Shown in pieces: positions 16,097-23,659 of a stretch of 49,917 bases of DNA; positions within the stretch are counted from its first letter, which is position 1; every line of letters begins with the position of its first letter. Where the stretch lies: positions 1 through 49,917 of the forward strand of contig CALUVR010000017.1 in assembly GCA_944324285.1 (NCBI GenBank). The letters are read 5' to 3'. This DNA is from Candidatus Gastranaerophilales bacterium. Its GTDB lineage: Bacteria; Cyanobacteriota; Vampirovibrionia; Gastranaerophilales; Gastranaerophilaceae. Under the pieces are notes generated by a model. The model was not told the DNA's origin, searched no databases, and saw only the letters and a list, made by a program, of their open reading frames with translations. The translations under genes and the position numbers were made by a program.

Positions 16097-17338
16097 TTAT
16101 TCTGCCGAAATATGTCCGCGTAAGGCTGTATATGCCGCAACATAAGGGGATGCAAGGTAAATAAATCCGTTTACATTACCCATTCTTCCCTGGAAATTTC
16201 TGTTTTGCGTAGCAAGGCAGACTTCACCATCAGCGAGGGTTCCGGCATGAACCCCGACACAAGGTCCGCAGCCCGGAGGTAGAATTGTAGCGTTTGCTTC
16301 TACAAATGTTTTAATTAAACCTTCGTCAAGTGCCTGCAGATAAACATCCTTTGATGCAGGGCAGATAAGCATTCTGACACCATCATGGACTTTTCTTCCA
16401 TCAAGAATTTCAGCGACAATTCTTAAATCTTCTATTCTGCCGTTTGTACATGTGCCGACAAATACCTGATTAACCTTAACGTCTTTTAATTCTTCGACAG
16501 GTTTTGTGTTATCAACTGTATGCGGGCATGAAACAGTATGTACGATATCCTCCGCATTAATTTTAATTACTCTTTCGTAAACAGCATCGCTGTCCGGTCT
16601 TATTGTACGAAATTTATCTTCTCTTCCTCTGGATTTTAAAAATGCTTTAGTCTTTTCATCAGCCACAAATAATCCGGCTTTAGCACCTGCCTCAACAGCC
16701 ATATTTGCAAGAGTAAATCTTTCTGACATTGACATATTTTCAATTGTATCTCCGCAGAATTCCAGAGCCTTATAAGTTGCCCCGTCAGCGCCAATCATTC
16801 CAATCAGGTGAAGCATTAAATCTTTTGAACAAATTCCAGGTTTAAATTTTCCTGTAACTTCGATTTTAAAAGTTGCTGGAACTTTGAGCCAGGTTTTTCC
16901 GAGCGCCATTGCAACCGCAATATCCGTAGACCCCATGCCTGTTGCAAATGCGCCGAGTGCGCCGGATGTGCAGGTATGAGAATCTGCTCCAACAAGAATT
17001 TCTCCCGGGTTTACAAAGGTTTCAACAAGCCTCTGGTGGCAAACTCCTGCACCTACATCTGATAAAACTGCGCCGTATTCTTTTGAAAATTCTCTAAGAA
17101 CTGTATGTGTGTTAGAAAGCTCTTTTCTCGGACTTGGTGATGCGTGATCAATAAAGAGAATACTTCTTTCAGGGTTTTTGAGTTTTGGAATGCCAAGCTT
17201 TTTAAATTCCTGAACTGTTAAAGGTCCTGTGCCGTCCTGTACTGCAGCGACATCAACATTCGCAATTACAAGTTCACCTGCGTGCACATCTTTTCCTGCA
17301 TGTTCAGAAATAATTTTTTCCGCTAAAGTCATTCCCAT
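16097..17338 (-). CDS. leuC: 3-isopropylmalate / homoaconitate dehydratase large subunit
   Basis: Aconitase-family [4Fe-4S] hydro-lyase subunit. The 413-residue length is that of the short LeuC/HacA type (about 420 aa) rather than the 465-aa enterobacterial LeuC. Cluster-binding cysteines are visible in GTCTNG and LPPGCGPCVG. Substrate motifs include DHASPSP, GADSHTCTSGALGAFATG and TQNRNFQGRMG. A small subunit (LeuD/HacB) is required but is not in the window. With the synthase-family enzyme upstream, it could serve leucine synthesis or a homocitrate-type chain elongation. The first ATG (17338) is chosen because AAGGAG is placed seven bases upstream. Confidence 0.88.
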   Translation of the reverse strand: MGMTLAEKIISEHAGKDVHAGELVIANVDVAAVQDGTGPLTVQEFKKLGIPKLKNPERSILFIDHASPSPRKELSNTHTVLREFSKEYGAVLSDVGAGVCHQRLVETFVNPGEILVGADSHTCTSGALGAFATGMGSTDIAVAMALGKTWLKVPATFKIEVTGKFKPGICSKDLMLHLIGMIGADGATYKALEFCGDTIENMSMSERFTLANMAVEAGAKAGLFVADEKTKAFLKSRGREDKFRTIRPDSDAVYERVIKINAEDIVHTVSCPHTVDNTKPVEELKDVKVNQVFVGTCTNGRIEDLRIVAEILDGRKVHDGVRMLICPASKDVYLQALDEGLIKTFVEANATILPPGCGPCVGVHAGTLADGEVCLATQNRNFQGRMGNVNGFIYLASPYVAAYTALRGHISAE

Positions 17339-17361
17339 ATAAATTCTCCTTATTTTTCTTT

Positions 17362-17370
17362 ATTTTAGCA
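17362..17370 (-). promoter_or_regulatory. Possible extended -10 promoter for leuC
   Basis: On the minus strand TGCTAAAAT (17370-17362) matches an extended -10 element, 24 bases before the leuC start codon. No good -35 is seen. It lies between the gene scar and leuC and would make leuC independent of the upstream genes. Confidence 0.35.
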
Positions 17371-17390
17371 TGAAAAACTTATTTTGAACT

Positions 17391-17792
17391 TTATTTATTT
17401 TTTCCTAAAAAATCCTGCCAGTAATTTCCGTCCCCTTGCGGGTTTACGTTTTGCATTGCATAGTATGCGCAGGCTGCCTGATTTTTGACATTTGAGCTGC
17501 TTTTGCAATTTTCTTTTCCTGTAATGAAAAAATTCGTAGAACTATGATCGCCAACAGTACCTCCTTCCGGATTATCTTTATGCGGCTGCCCCATTGGCAA
17601 AACATATCCGTCTGTTGTGAAATAGAAGATAAATAAATCGTATCCGTAACGGTTTGGTCTTTTGGTACCGTTTATATCTACGCATACAACTGGACCGTCA
17701 TCACCCTGACTAATAAAATCTCCGACAAATGAATATATTCTGCCGCCGGTTTCAGAATAAAATCCGCTGTCGTCGCATGGTCCCATTGTCAA
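17391..17792 (-). pseudogene. 5'-truncated type IV pilin-like protein
   Basis: The 133-residue frame looks like the C-terminal half of a pilin or pseudopilin. It contains VCVDINGTKRPNRYGYDLFI, matching the DxNGxxxPNxxGxDxF pattern of such proteins, and ends with paired cysteines (ENCKSS, QAACAYYAM) and NYWQDFLG, a pattern I associate with pilin-like proteins of this group. The prepilin leader and hydrophobic N-terminal helix are missing. Upstream the frame runs only a few codons into unrelated sequence before a stop, without a good ATG or ribosome site. It is therefore a remnant whose 5' end was lost at about 17793, where a second gene remnant begins. Confidence 0.72.
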
Positions 17793-17933
17793 TTTTTTGC
17801 TGAAATGATTGATTTATCACGGGAACATCTTGCCTGTATTGAAACAGGAAAAGAATATATTAGCCTCAGAAAACTCTTCTTGACTGCAGATGTTCTTGGA
17901 GTGCCTGTTAAATCTTTAATTGATTTTGATTAA
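17793..17933 (+). pseudogene. 5'-truncated XRE-type helix-turn-helix regulator
   Basis: Reading rightward from the pilin junction, the frame gives FFAEMIDLSREHLACIETGK, then EYISLRKLFLTADVLGVPVK and SLIDFD before TAA at 17931. This is the second half of an XRE/Cro-type DNA-binding domain: the recognition helix, IETGK, and the VLGVPVxxL end. The first helix and start codon are missing. No ATG with a ribosome site precedes it in frame. Along with the pilin fragment it forms a scar where two genes lost their 5' ends. It is too short for most gene callers. Confidence 0.72.
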
Positions 17934-17987
17934 TTATTATTTAAAATTCCCCGCACATGAGAAAACAGATTTTGCAAAATAAAATTA

Positions 17988-18461
17988 TTATTCCGAGAGT
18001 TTGGACACATCGACCCAGCCTGATGCATGACTTAATTCTTCAAGTTCAGTAAGGGTTAATTTAATCGCTGAATTTCCGCTGCCGCATGCAGGGTAAACTG
18101 TTTCAAATCGCTTTAAAGAGTCATCCAGATAGATTTTCACATTTTTATTTTCAATCGCAAAAGGGCAAACTCCGCCGATTGCGTGCCCTGTAAATTCTAT
18201 AACTTCTTCAGGAGAAAGCATTTTTGCTTTCAAGCCAAATTGTGATTTAAATTTTTTATTATCAATTCTTGCGTCTCCTGCCGCGACGACTAAGATTGCC
18301 CCCTCAGGAATTTTGAAGGATAGAGTTTTTGCAATCCTCTCTGGCTCCACGCCGAGCGCTTCTGCCGCAAGCTGTACAGTCGCACTGGAGTGCTCGAGTT
18401 CAATTATATCTTTTTCTCTGTTAAATTGTTTTAAATATTCTCTTACTTTTTCAATTGACAT
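17988..18461 (-). CDS. YbaK/EbsC-family aminoacyl-tRNA deacylase
   Basis: A 157-residue single-domain protein of the YbaK/ProRS-editing family, which clears mischarged tRNAs such as Cys- or Ala-tRNA(Pro). Seen: the N-terminal SSATVQLAAEALGVEPERIAK, recorded here as SATVQLAAEALG plus VEPERIAKTL, the basic loop DNKKFKSQFG, the substrate-pocket segment GHAIGGVCPF, and the late YPACGSGNSAIKLT. These are the family hallmarks. The exact tRNA substrate cannot be told from sequence. It starts one nucleotide after the synthase stop and is co-transcribed with it, with no obvious functional link. Confidence 0.87.
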   Translation of the reverse strand: MSIEKVREYLKQFNREKDIIELEHSSATVQLAAEALGVEPERIAKTLSFKIPEGAILVVAAGDARIDNKKFKSQFGLKAKMLSPEEVIEFTGHAIGGVCPFAIENKNVKIYLDDSLKRFETVYPACGSGNSAIKLTLTELEELSHASGWVDVSKLSE

Positions 18462-18462
18462 A

Positions 18463-19767
18463 TTATACTATCTTGCATGATTCAATAACTGTACCGACTC
18501 TTTCTTTGATTGCACCGTGCGGTTCATAGTATGGAGATACTGTCATGATTTTTGCCGCAATATCAGGATAATAGTATATAAACCTTAATTCGCTTGATGT
18601 AAGCGGTTTTTGTGTATGAACGTTTGCATAGCGGACAAGTTCAAGGATGTTTCTTGCTTCATGTTCATCTTTAAATTCAAGTTCAAGGTTGTTATATACG
18701 TTTCTGAAACCTTTAATTCCACCGTATTCACCTGTTGTAATCATTCTGCCTGTTTCGATGATTTCAGGCTCGCCTCTTCCCAGTTCTTCAAAGTCATAGA
18801 GTTCGTAGTTGCGGCGGTCTTTCAGTGCGCCATCTGCGTGAATGCCTGATTCATGCGCAAACGCGTTATCGCCAACAGCAGGCTGGTTCATCGGGATAGG
18901 TACACCGAAAGCATAAGATGTATACTTGGCAAGCTGCCATGCTTTACTTAAATCAATATTTTCATCAATTTTGTATTTATCCTGAAACCCTGCGGATTTT
19001 AAAATAGCAAGCAGGCAGGATACTAAATCCGCATTGCCGGCACGTTCTCCCATACCGTTAATTGCTGTATTTATATAGGCATTTACCCCTGCATCAATTG
19101 CGGCTTTTGCGCCCATTACAGAACAGCCGACCGCCATCCCTAAATCATTATGGTAGTGAAGTTCTATATCCATGCCGGTTTCGCGAGCAATTTTGTTAAT
19201 TCTTGCGTATGCGGTCTGCGGATCTTCATAACCGAGAGTGTCGCAGTATCTGAAACGGCGCGCACCTGCTTTTTGTGCTGTTTTTGCATATTTTATAAGA
19301 AATTCAATATCGCTTCTTGAAGCATCCTCTGCATTAACTCCGATAATTTCTGCGCCTTTTTTTACAGCGCATTCAACTGCTTCTTTTGTCATTGCTAGAA
19401 TATCATCAGCAGTCTTTTTGCCGAGGTATTTCCCGTGAATCATCTGTTCTGATGTTGATTGTGAAAGATTGACGTTTTTTAATTTCGGAACATTGTTGAA
19501 AGAAAGTTCAACATCACTTGCAATCCCTCTCATCCAGCCTGAAAGTTTTGTTTTTCTAATGGCGCCTCTTTCAACGAGTTCTAGGTTGCCGTTGAGGTAA
19601 TTGATTTCGTGCTTTGTTGTCGGAAAACCAAATTCAGATTGAGTTATTCCCATATTATCAAGCATTAGATTGATAATTGTTTTTTCAAGTTTTGCAAGCC
19701 CTAATCTGGAAGTTTGAACTCCGTCCCTGTTTGTGACATCAACAAAGTAAATTCTGTTTTCTTTCAT
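18463..19767 (-). CDS. Homocitrate / 2-isopropylmalate synthase-family enzyme
   Basis: A DRE-TIM metallolyase that condenses acetyl-CoA with a 2-oxo acid. The 434 residues include VDVTNRDGVQTSR (metal and catalytic Arg-Asp), ELHYHNDLGMA (metal-binding HxH), NGMGERAGNADL and AHESGIHADGAL. It is shorter than typical LeuA (about 510 aa) and lacks an obvious leucine-binding regulatory domain, which fits homocitrate synthase/NifV-like enzymes, but (R)-citramalate or unregulated isopropylmalate synthases are possible. The leuC-type dehydratase nearby supports the same pathway. AAGGAG is well placed before ATG 19767. A short inverted repeat (19784-19797) sits in the leader. Confidence 0.8.
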   Translation of the reverse strand: MKENRIYFVDVTNRDGVQTSRLGLAKLEKTIINLMLDNMGITQSEFGFPTTKHEINYLNGNLELVERGAIRKTKLSGWMRGIASDVELSFNNVPKLKNVNLSQSTSEQMIHGKYLGKKTADDILAMTKEAVECAVKKGAEIIGVNAEDASRSDIEFLIKYAKTAQKAGARRFRYCDTLGYEDPQTAYARINKIARETGMDIELHYHNDLGMAVGCSVMGAKAAIDAGVNAYINTAINGMGERAGNADLVSCLLAILKSAGFQDKYKIDENIDLSKAWQLAKYTSYAFGVPIPMNQPAVGDNAFAHESGIHADGALKDRRNYELYDFEELGRGEPEIIETGRMITTGEYGGIKGFRNVYNNLELEFKDEHEARNILELVRYANVHTQKPLTSSELRFIYYYPDIAAKIMTVSPYYEPHGAIKERVGTVIESCKIV

Positions 19768-19818
19768 ATTTGCTCCTTATCATTAAGCCCCTGCTTATGC
19801 AAAATATTATTAAATAAC

Positions 19819-19847
19819 TTGCTTTTTTAAAAAAAGTTATTTACAAT
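19819..19847 (+). promoter_or_regulatory. Possible promoter of the TPR gene
   Basis: TTGCTT (19819-19824) and TACAAT (19842-19847) are separated by 17 bases, giving a start near 19854 and a leader of about 40 nt. The -35 is weak. No Shine-Dalgarno sequence precedes the ATG at 19895. Confidence 0.35.
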
Positions 19848-19894
19848 GATAATAGTTTATTTCCGCAAGAATTGCAAGAATTTAAGATTAAATT

Positions 19895-21487
19895 ATGAAT
19901 AATACTAAACAGTTAGAAAAGAAGATTAACAAAGAATATAAAACAGGAAATGTAAAATGTGCGATTGAGCTTTGCCAGATAGGTTTGCAGGAAGATCCGA
20001 CAAACGCGGATTTACATGTAAGGCTTGGAGATTTATATCTCGCCTGGCATCTCGATATTTATAATTCATGCCAGTATATTGATGAAGCTATAACAGAATA
20101 CCAGCGTGCACTTGAATCCTACATTGATAGTGCGGAAATCTATTTTAAAATAGGTCAGGCTCATTACTATAAAGGAGATTTGGATAAGGCTATAAATTAT
20201 TTTGATATGGCAATTTCTAAAAAGCCTAAACTTGCTAAAGCTTATTATCTTCTTGCTGAAACTTACACAAAAAAATCAAGGTTTATGGAAGCGGCACTTA
20301 ATGCAAGAAAAGCTATTAAATATAAACCTTTTGCAAATTCCTGTGCTCACTTCTTGCTTTCAAATCTTTATAATGTTTCATCAGTAAAATCTTTAAAGAT
20401 GAAAATAAAGTCGAAGTGGGAATATATTCTGTCGCTTTTGACTTTGCCGTTTGACCTTCAGGCAATGAAAAATGTCGGAAAATTTCTCTCTTATCTGAAA
20501 TTTTTCCCTATGCTTGTGAAATGTATGTACCTTGTTCAGACAAGAAAATTTGAAAGTGCAATTGAAACGTATGCCGAGGCTATTGAAAAAGCTCCCGGAT
20601 TTGTGCCTTTGTACTCGCTTCTCGGGGATGTTTACTGCGCAATAGGCAGATACGATGATGCTATTACCGAATACAAAATGGCTATATGGCTTGACAGTTT
20701 AAATATTGAAGCATACAGACACCTCTGTCAGGCGTATGAAGAAATCGGCGACTATGACAGTGCTGTTGAAATTTATCAGAAATTAATTCAGATTATGCCG
20801 AATATGCCGGATGTTCACTCAAACCTTGCAAATATTTTATTTGTAAAAGGCGATATAGATGGGGCTATTTCGCATTTCCAAACTGCGGTTACGCTAAATC
20901 CTAAAAAGCAGTGGACAAGTGTTATAAACCAAACTCTCGGTTTTGTTTATCAGGAATCTAAAAAGGATTTGGATGCTGCGATTACCTCTTATCAAAGTGC
21001 ATATTTGCAAACTCCTGAGGATATTGATATTTACATAAATCTCGGCAGTGCATTTTATGATAAAGAAGATTTTGCAAACGCGCTGACGGTATATAGAAAC
21101 GCGCTTGACCTGGAGCCTAATAATCCGAAAATCCACTGCAACCTCGGCTTTCTATACTGGGGAAATGGTGATTTGGATGAGGCAATAAAAGAGTATGAAC
21201 TTGCGATAGAATTTGACAATAATTACGATATCGCATATAACAATCTTGGTGTAATTTATCTTGACGATTTAGGCAGGGTTCAAAAAGCAATTGAACTTTT
21301 CAAAAAATCAATCGAATGCAACCCTAATTATGCACTAGCGCATTTTAACCTTGCGCGTGCAATAACAATTACTGGTGACAAGATTGAAGCAGCAAAATTA
21401 TACCAGATATCGCAAGATATCAATAAAATTACAAACGAAATTGACCCGCAGGAAATTGTCGATAAAATCAACGGGTTATTTAGCTGA
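19895..21487 (+). CDS. Tetratricopeptide-repeat protein
   Basis: The 530-residue product is almost entirely TPR repeats (about eleven to twelve 34-residue units). Typical units are PTNADLHVRLGDLYLAW, AEIYFKIGQAHYYKGDLDKA, PKIHCNLGFLYWGNGDLDEA and DIAYNNLGVIYLDD. A break at about residues 165-215 holds a more hydrophobic, non-TPR linker near FPMLVKCMYLV. There is no signal peptide, so it is probably a cytoplasmic scaffold. Function cannot be assigned from repeats alone. It overlaps the convergent small gene by 12 bases. Confidence 0.88.
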   Translation: MNNTKQLEKKINKEYKTGNVKCAIELCQIGLQEDPTNADLHVRLGDLYLAWHLDIYNSCQYIDEAITEYQRALESYIDSAEIYFKIGQAHYYKGDLDKAINYFDMAISKKPKLAKAYYLLAETYTKKSRFMEAALNARKAIKYKPFANSCAHFLLSNLYNVSSVKSLKMKIKSKWEYILSLLTLPFDLQAMKNVGKFLSYLKFFPMLVKCMYLVQTRKFESAIETYAEAIEKAPGFVPLYSLLGDVYCAIGRYDDAITEYKMAIWLDSLNIEAYRHLCQAYEEIGDYDSAVEIYQKLIQIMPNMPDVHSNLANILFVKGDIDGAISHFQTAVTLNPKKQWTSVINQTLGFVYQESKKDLDAAITSYQSAYLQTPEDIDIYINLGSAFYDKEDFANALTVYRNALDLEPNNPKIHCNLGFLYWGNGDLDEAIKEYELAIEFDNNYDIAYNNLGVIYLDDLGRVQKAIELFKKSIECNPNYALAHFNLARAITITGDKIEAAKLYQISQDINKITNEIDPQEIVDKINGLFS

Positions 21488-21676
21488 TTTTTGTTCAGCT
21501 TTTTCATGTTTTTTATTTACGAGGTAATCTTTAACCTTGATGCTTGCTGCAATGCCGGCAGAGGTTCCTACAGCGTCAATTAAGTAGCTCAATCCCGCAA
21601 TACGGTTGTTTTTTACAACTTTATATTCCTGTTCATAGTATGTCCCATTTCCTGGGAAAATGAAGCTTTCATACAA
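21476..21676 (-). CDS. Small hypothetical protein after the sensor kinase
   Basis: A leftward frame of about 66 residues with content such as KNNRIAGLSYLIDAVGTSAG and a Lys/Glu-rich C-terminus. The frame is open further upstream into the kinase gene, but the stretch before residue 1 looks like kinase antiframe sequence. There is no in-frame ATG; TTG at 21676 is the most plausible start, although the AGGAG at about 21700 sits rather far (22 nt) upstream. An ATT start closer to it is conceivable. The end overlaps the TPR gene. It is probably co-transcribed with the kinase. Family unknown. Confidence 0.45.
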   Translation of the reverse strand: MYESFIFPGNGTYYEQEYKVVKNNRIAGLSYLIDAVGTSAGIAASIKVKDYLVNKKHEKAEQKSAK

Positions 21677-21701
21677 AATATGTGAATATTTATTTTTGCT
21701 C

Positions 21702-23480
21702 CTAAACAGAAACTTCAACCGGCGCTGTTGGGAGAATAAAACCGAAAGTAGAACCCTTTCCGACTTCTGAATGCACAAAAACTCGTCCGCCGTGGTGTTT
21801 TTCGATTGTTGTTTTTACAAGGTTCAGACCTAAGCCCGTTCCTTTTATCGTATGAGTGTTATTTTCAACTCTGTAAAATCTGTCAAATATTTTTTTCTGA
21901 TGTTCTGCCGAAATCCCGCAGCCTTGATCTGTTACTGCCACTTCAACTTCTTTTTTCTCAGGCTGGTAATCAAGCGTAATTTTTATCTCCCCGTTTTCAG
22001 GCGAGTATTTAATAGCATTTGAAAGATAATTTGTAAGCGCTCTTTCAATACTGTCATAGTTAAACATAAATTCAGGCGGAATAGATTTTTTGTCGATTGT
22101 AATATGAAGATTATGTTCTTTTGTTAGTACATCAACCTGTCTTGCACATTCTTCTATTAATTGTTCTATATTATTCGGCTCTTTTTCCAATTCCGTATTT
22201 GCCTCAAGACGCGAAAAATCAAGAATATCATTAACCATTCGATTAAGCCTTATAATTTCCTGATTAATCGTTCCGATAAATTCTTTTTGAGTTTCGTAGT
22301 CAAATTCATTTCCGTAATTGTAGAGAGTGTCAATATAGCTTCTTAAAACAGTTACAGGCGTTCTGAGTTCGTGTGAAACATTTGATATAAAGCCTGCCCT
22401 CATCTGTTCCATTTCAGCTTCTTTTGTCATATCAATCAAGACAATTATATAACCGACGTAATCCTTATTTCTGGTAAACATCGGTGAAATAATAGATTTG
22501 ATAACTCTTTTATCAACGTTAATGTTAAATTCAATGGGTTTTTTCTCAATAATTTCAAGAGGTGTATCTTTAAACTGCTCGATTTTTTCTTTAAAACAAT
22601 AGTTTCCTGAGGTGTCAATGTATTGCTGAATAGGTTTATTGAGAACCTGTTCTTCACTAACCTCAAGCAGTGTTTGTGCGTGGTTATTTACAAGAACAAC
22701 ATTGTCATTGTCATCGCATACAACAACTCCGTTTGCTATACTCATCAATACTGATTCAAACTTGTTTCTCTCAAGCATTATTCTATCAATATTTTGTTCT
22801 TCGTAAATGTGCAGACGCGCAGACATATCATTAAATGCGTTGAAAAGTTCTTCAATTTCAGAACTTACATCTTTTGCTTTAATTTTATATCCAAATTCCC
22901 CTGATGAAATTTTCTTAACACCGTTTTGAAGAATTCTGAGTTCACGGGTTATAAGATACGTATTAATGAGGATTACAAACGCAAAAACGACCCACGCAAC
23001 AGTAAATACGAATAAAAGTGACGCTCTTGTAGTGGATGAAATCTGGCTTATAATATTGCCAGAAAGCCCGACAGTCACTGATCCTATAGGTGTTGTGCCG
23101 CCGATTTCCGTAAGAGGTGATGTTACACGTATATTAGTTCTGCTAGGAAGTGAGTGCCGATTTTTGCCGGAATATATAAGTTTTCCGTCAGTATCTCTAA
23201 ATTCAATGAAAACTATATCGTTATGGCTTTTTAGAATACTGTCGGAATGCGCTTTTAGTGTTTCCGTAATTTTATCGGCAGGTAAGTCTTTAGTGATTTC
23301 AACACTTTGAATAGCGAGAGTTTTTGAAATTACCTGCCCGAAATTCTGGTAACCTTCGTTCAACTTTTTTTGAATATTAAAGATTGCAAAAATAGCGATT
23401 GCAACTATTAAAACAGTGCTCAAAAGAAGACCGAAAATAATCAACCTGTTCTGTGTTGTTAAACTAACTTTATTCTGCAT
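21702..23480 (-). CDS. Membrane sensor histidine kinase (PhoR/WalK-like)
   Basis: A 592-residue two-component kinase. Layout: membrane helix 1 (about 13-35), extracytoplasmic sensor (about 36-150), helix 2 (about 152-176), HAMP linker (to about 230), PAS domain (about 240-345), HisKA with the phosphorylated His in FISNVSHELRTPVTVLRSY, and HATPase with N box (ALTNYLSNAIKYSPE), G1 (VTDQGCGIS) and G2 (KGTGLGLNLVKTT). No response regulator gene adjoins it, so the partner lies elsewhere. A consensus promoter puts the transcript start on the A of the ATG, so the mRNA is probably leaderless. Confidence 0.94.
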   Translation of the reverse strand: MQNKVSLTTQNRLIIFGLLLSTVLIVAIAIFAIFNIQKKLNEGYQNFGQVISKTLAIQSVEITKDLPADKITETLKAHSDSILKSHNDIVFIEFRDTDGKLIYSGKNRHSLPSRTNIRVTSPLTEIGGTTPIGSVTVGLSGNIISQISSTTRASLLFVFTVAWVVFAFVILINTYLITRELRILQNGVKKISSGEFGYKIKAKDVSSEIEELFNAFNDMSARLHIYEEQNIDRIMLERNKFESVLMSIANGVVVCDDNDNVVLVNNHAQTLLEVSEEQVLNKPIQQYIDTSGNYCFKEKIEQFKDTPLEIIEKKPIEFNINVDKRVIKSIISPMFTRNKDYVGYIIVLIDMTKEAEMEQMRAGFISNVSHELRTPVTVLRSYIDTLYNYGNEFDYETQKEFIGTINQEIIRLNRMVNDILDFSRLEANTELEKEPNNIEQLIEECARQVDVLTKEHNLHITIDKKSIPPEFMFNYDSIERALTNYLSNAIKYSPENGEIKITLDYQPEKKEVEVAVTDQGCGISAEHQKKIFDRFYRVENNTHTIKGTGLGLNLVKTTIEKHHGGRVFVHSEVGKGSTFGFILPTAPVEVSV

Positions 23481-23486
23481 GATTAA

Positions 23487-23515
23487 ATTATAGCACCCAG
23501 ATTTTGTGTAATCAA
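23487..23515 (-). promoter_or_regulatory. Strong promoter of the sensor kinase; predicts a leaderless mRNA
   Basis: On the minus strand TTGATT (23515-23510), a 17-base spacer ending in TGC, and a perfect TATAAT (23492-23487) form an extended -10 promoter. The usual +1 position, seven bases after the -10, is 23480, the A of the kinase ATG. There is no room for a Shine-Dalgarno sequence. Confidence 0.65.
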
Positions 23516-23602
23516 TAAATTTTTCATATTAAGTTGTATGTGGCTAACATTTAATAAAAGAAAAGCTTCAAGCTTTACAAAGAAATTTTTCTAAGTATAA
23601 AT

Positions 23603-23640
23603 AAAAAGACCCTGCTTAAGCATTAATACAAGGTCCTTTT
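23603..23640 (-). terminator. Terminator after the flavoprotein gene
   Basis: Read on the minus strand, AAAAGGACC pairs with GGTCTTTTT across a loop that contains a GCTTAAGC inner stem, ending in a T run. It lies about 20 nt after the flavoprotein stop. Symmetry allows it to act on rightward transcripts too. Confidence 0.78.
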
Positions 23641-23659
23641 ATCATCTTTTCGCAACAAA

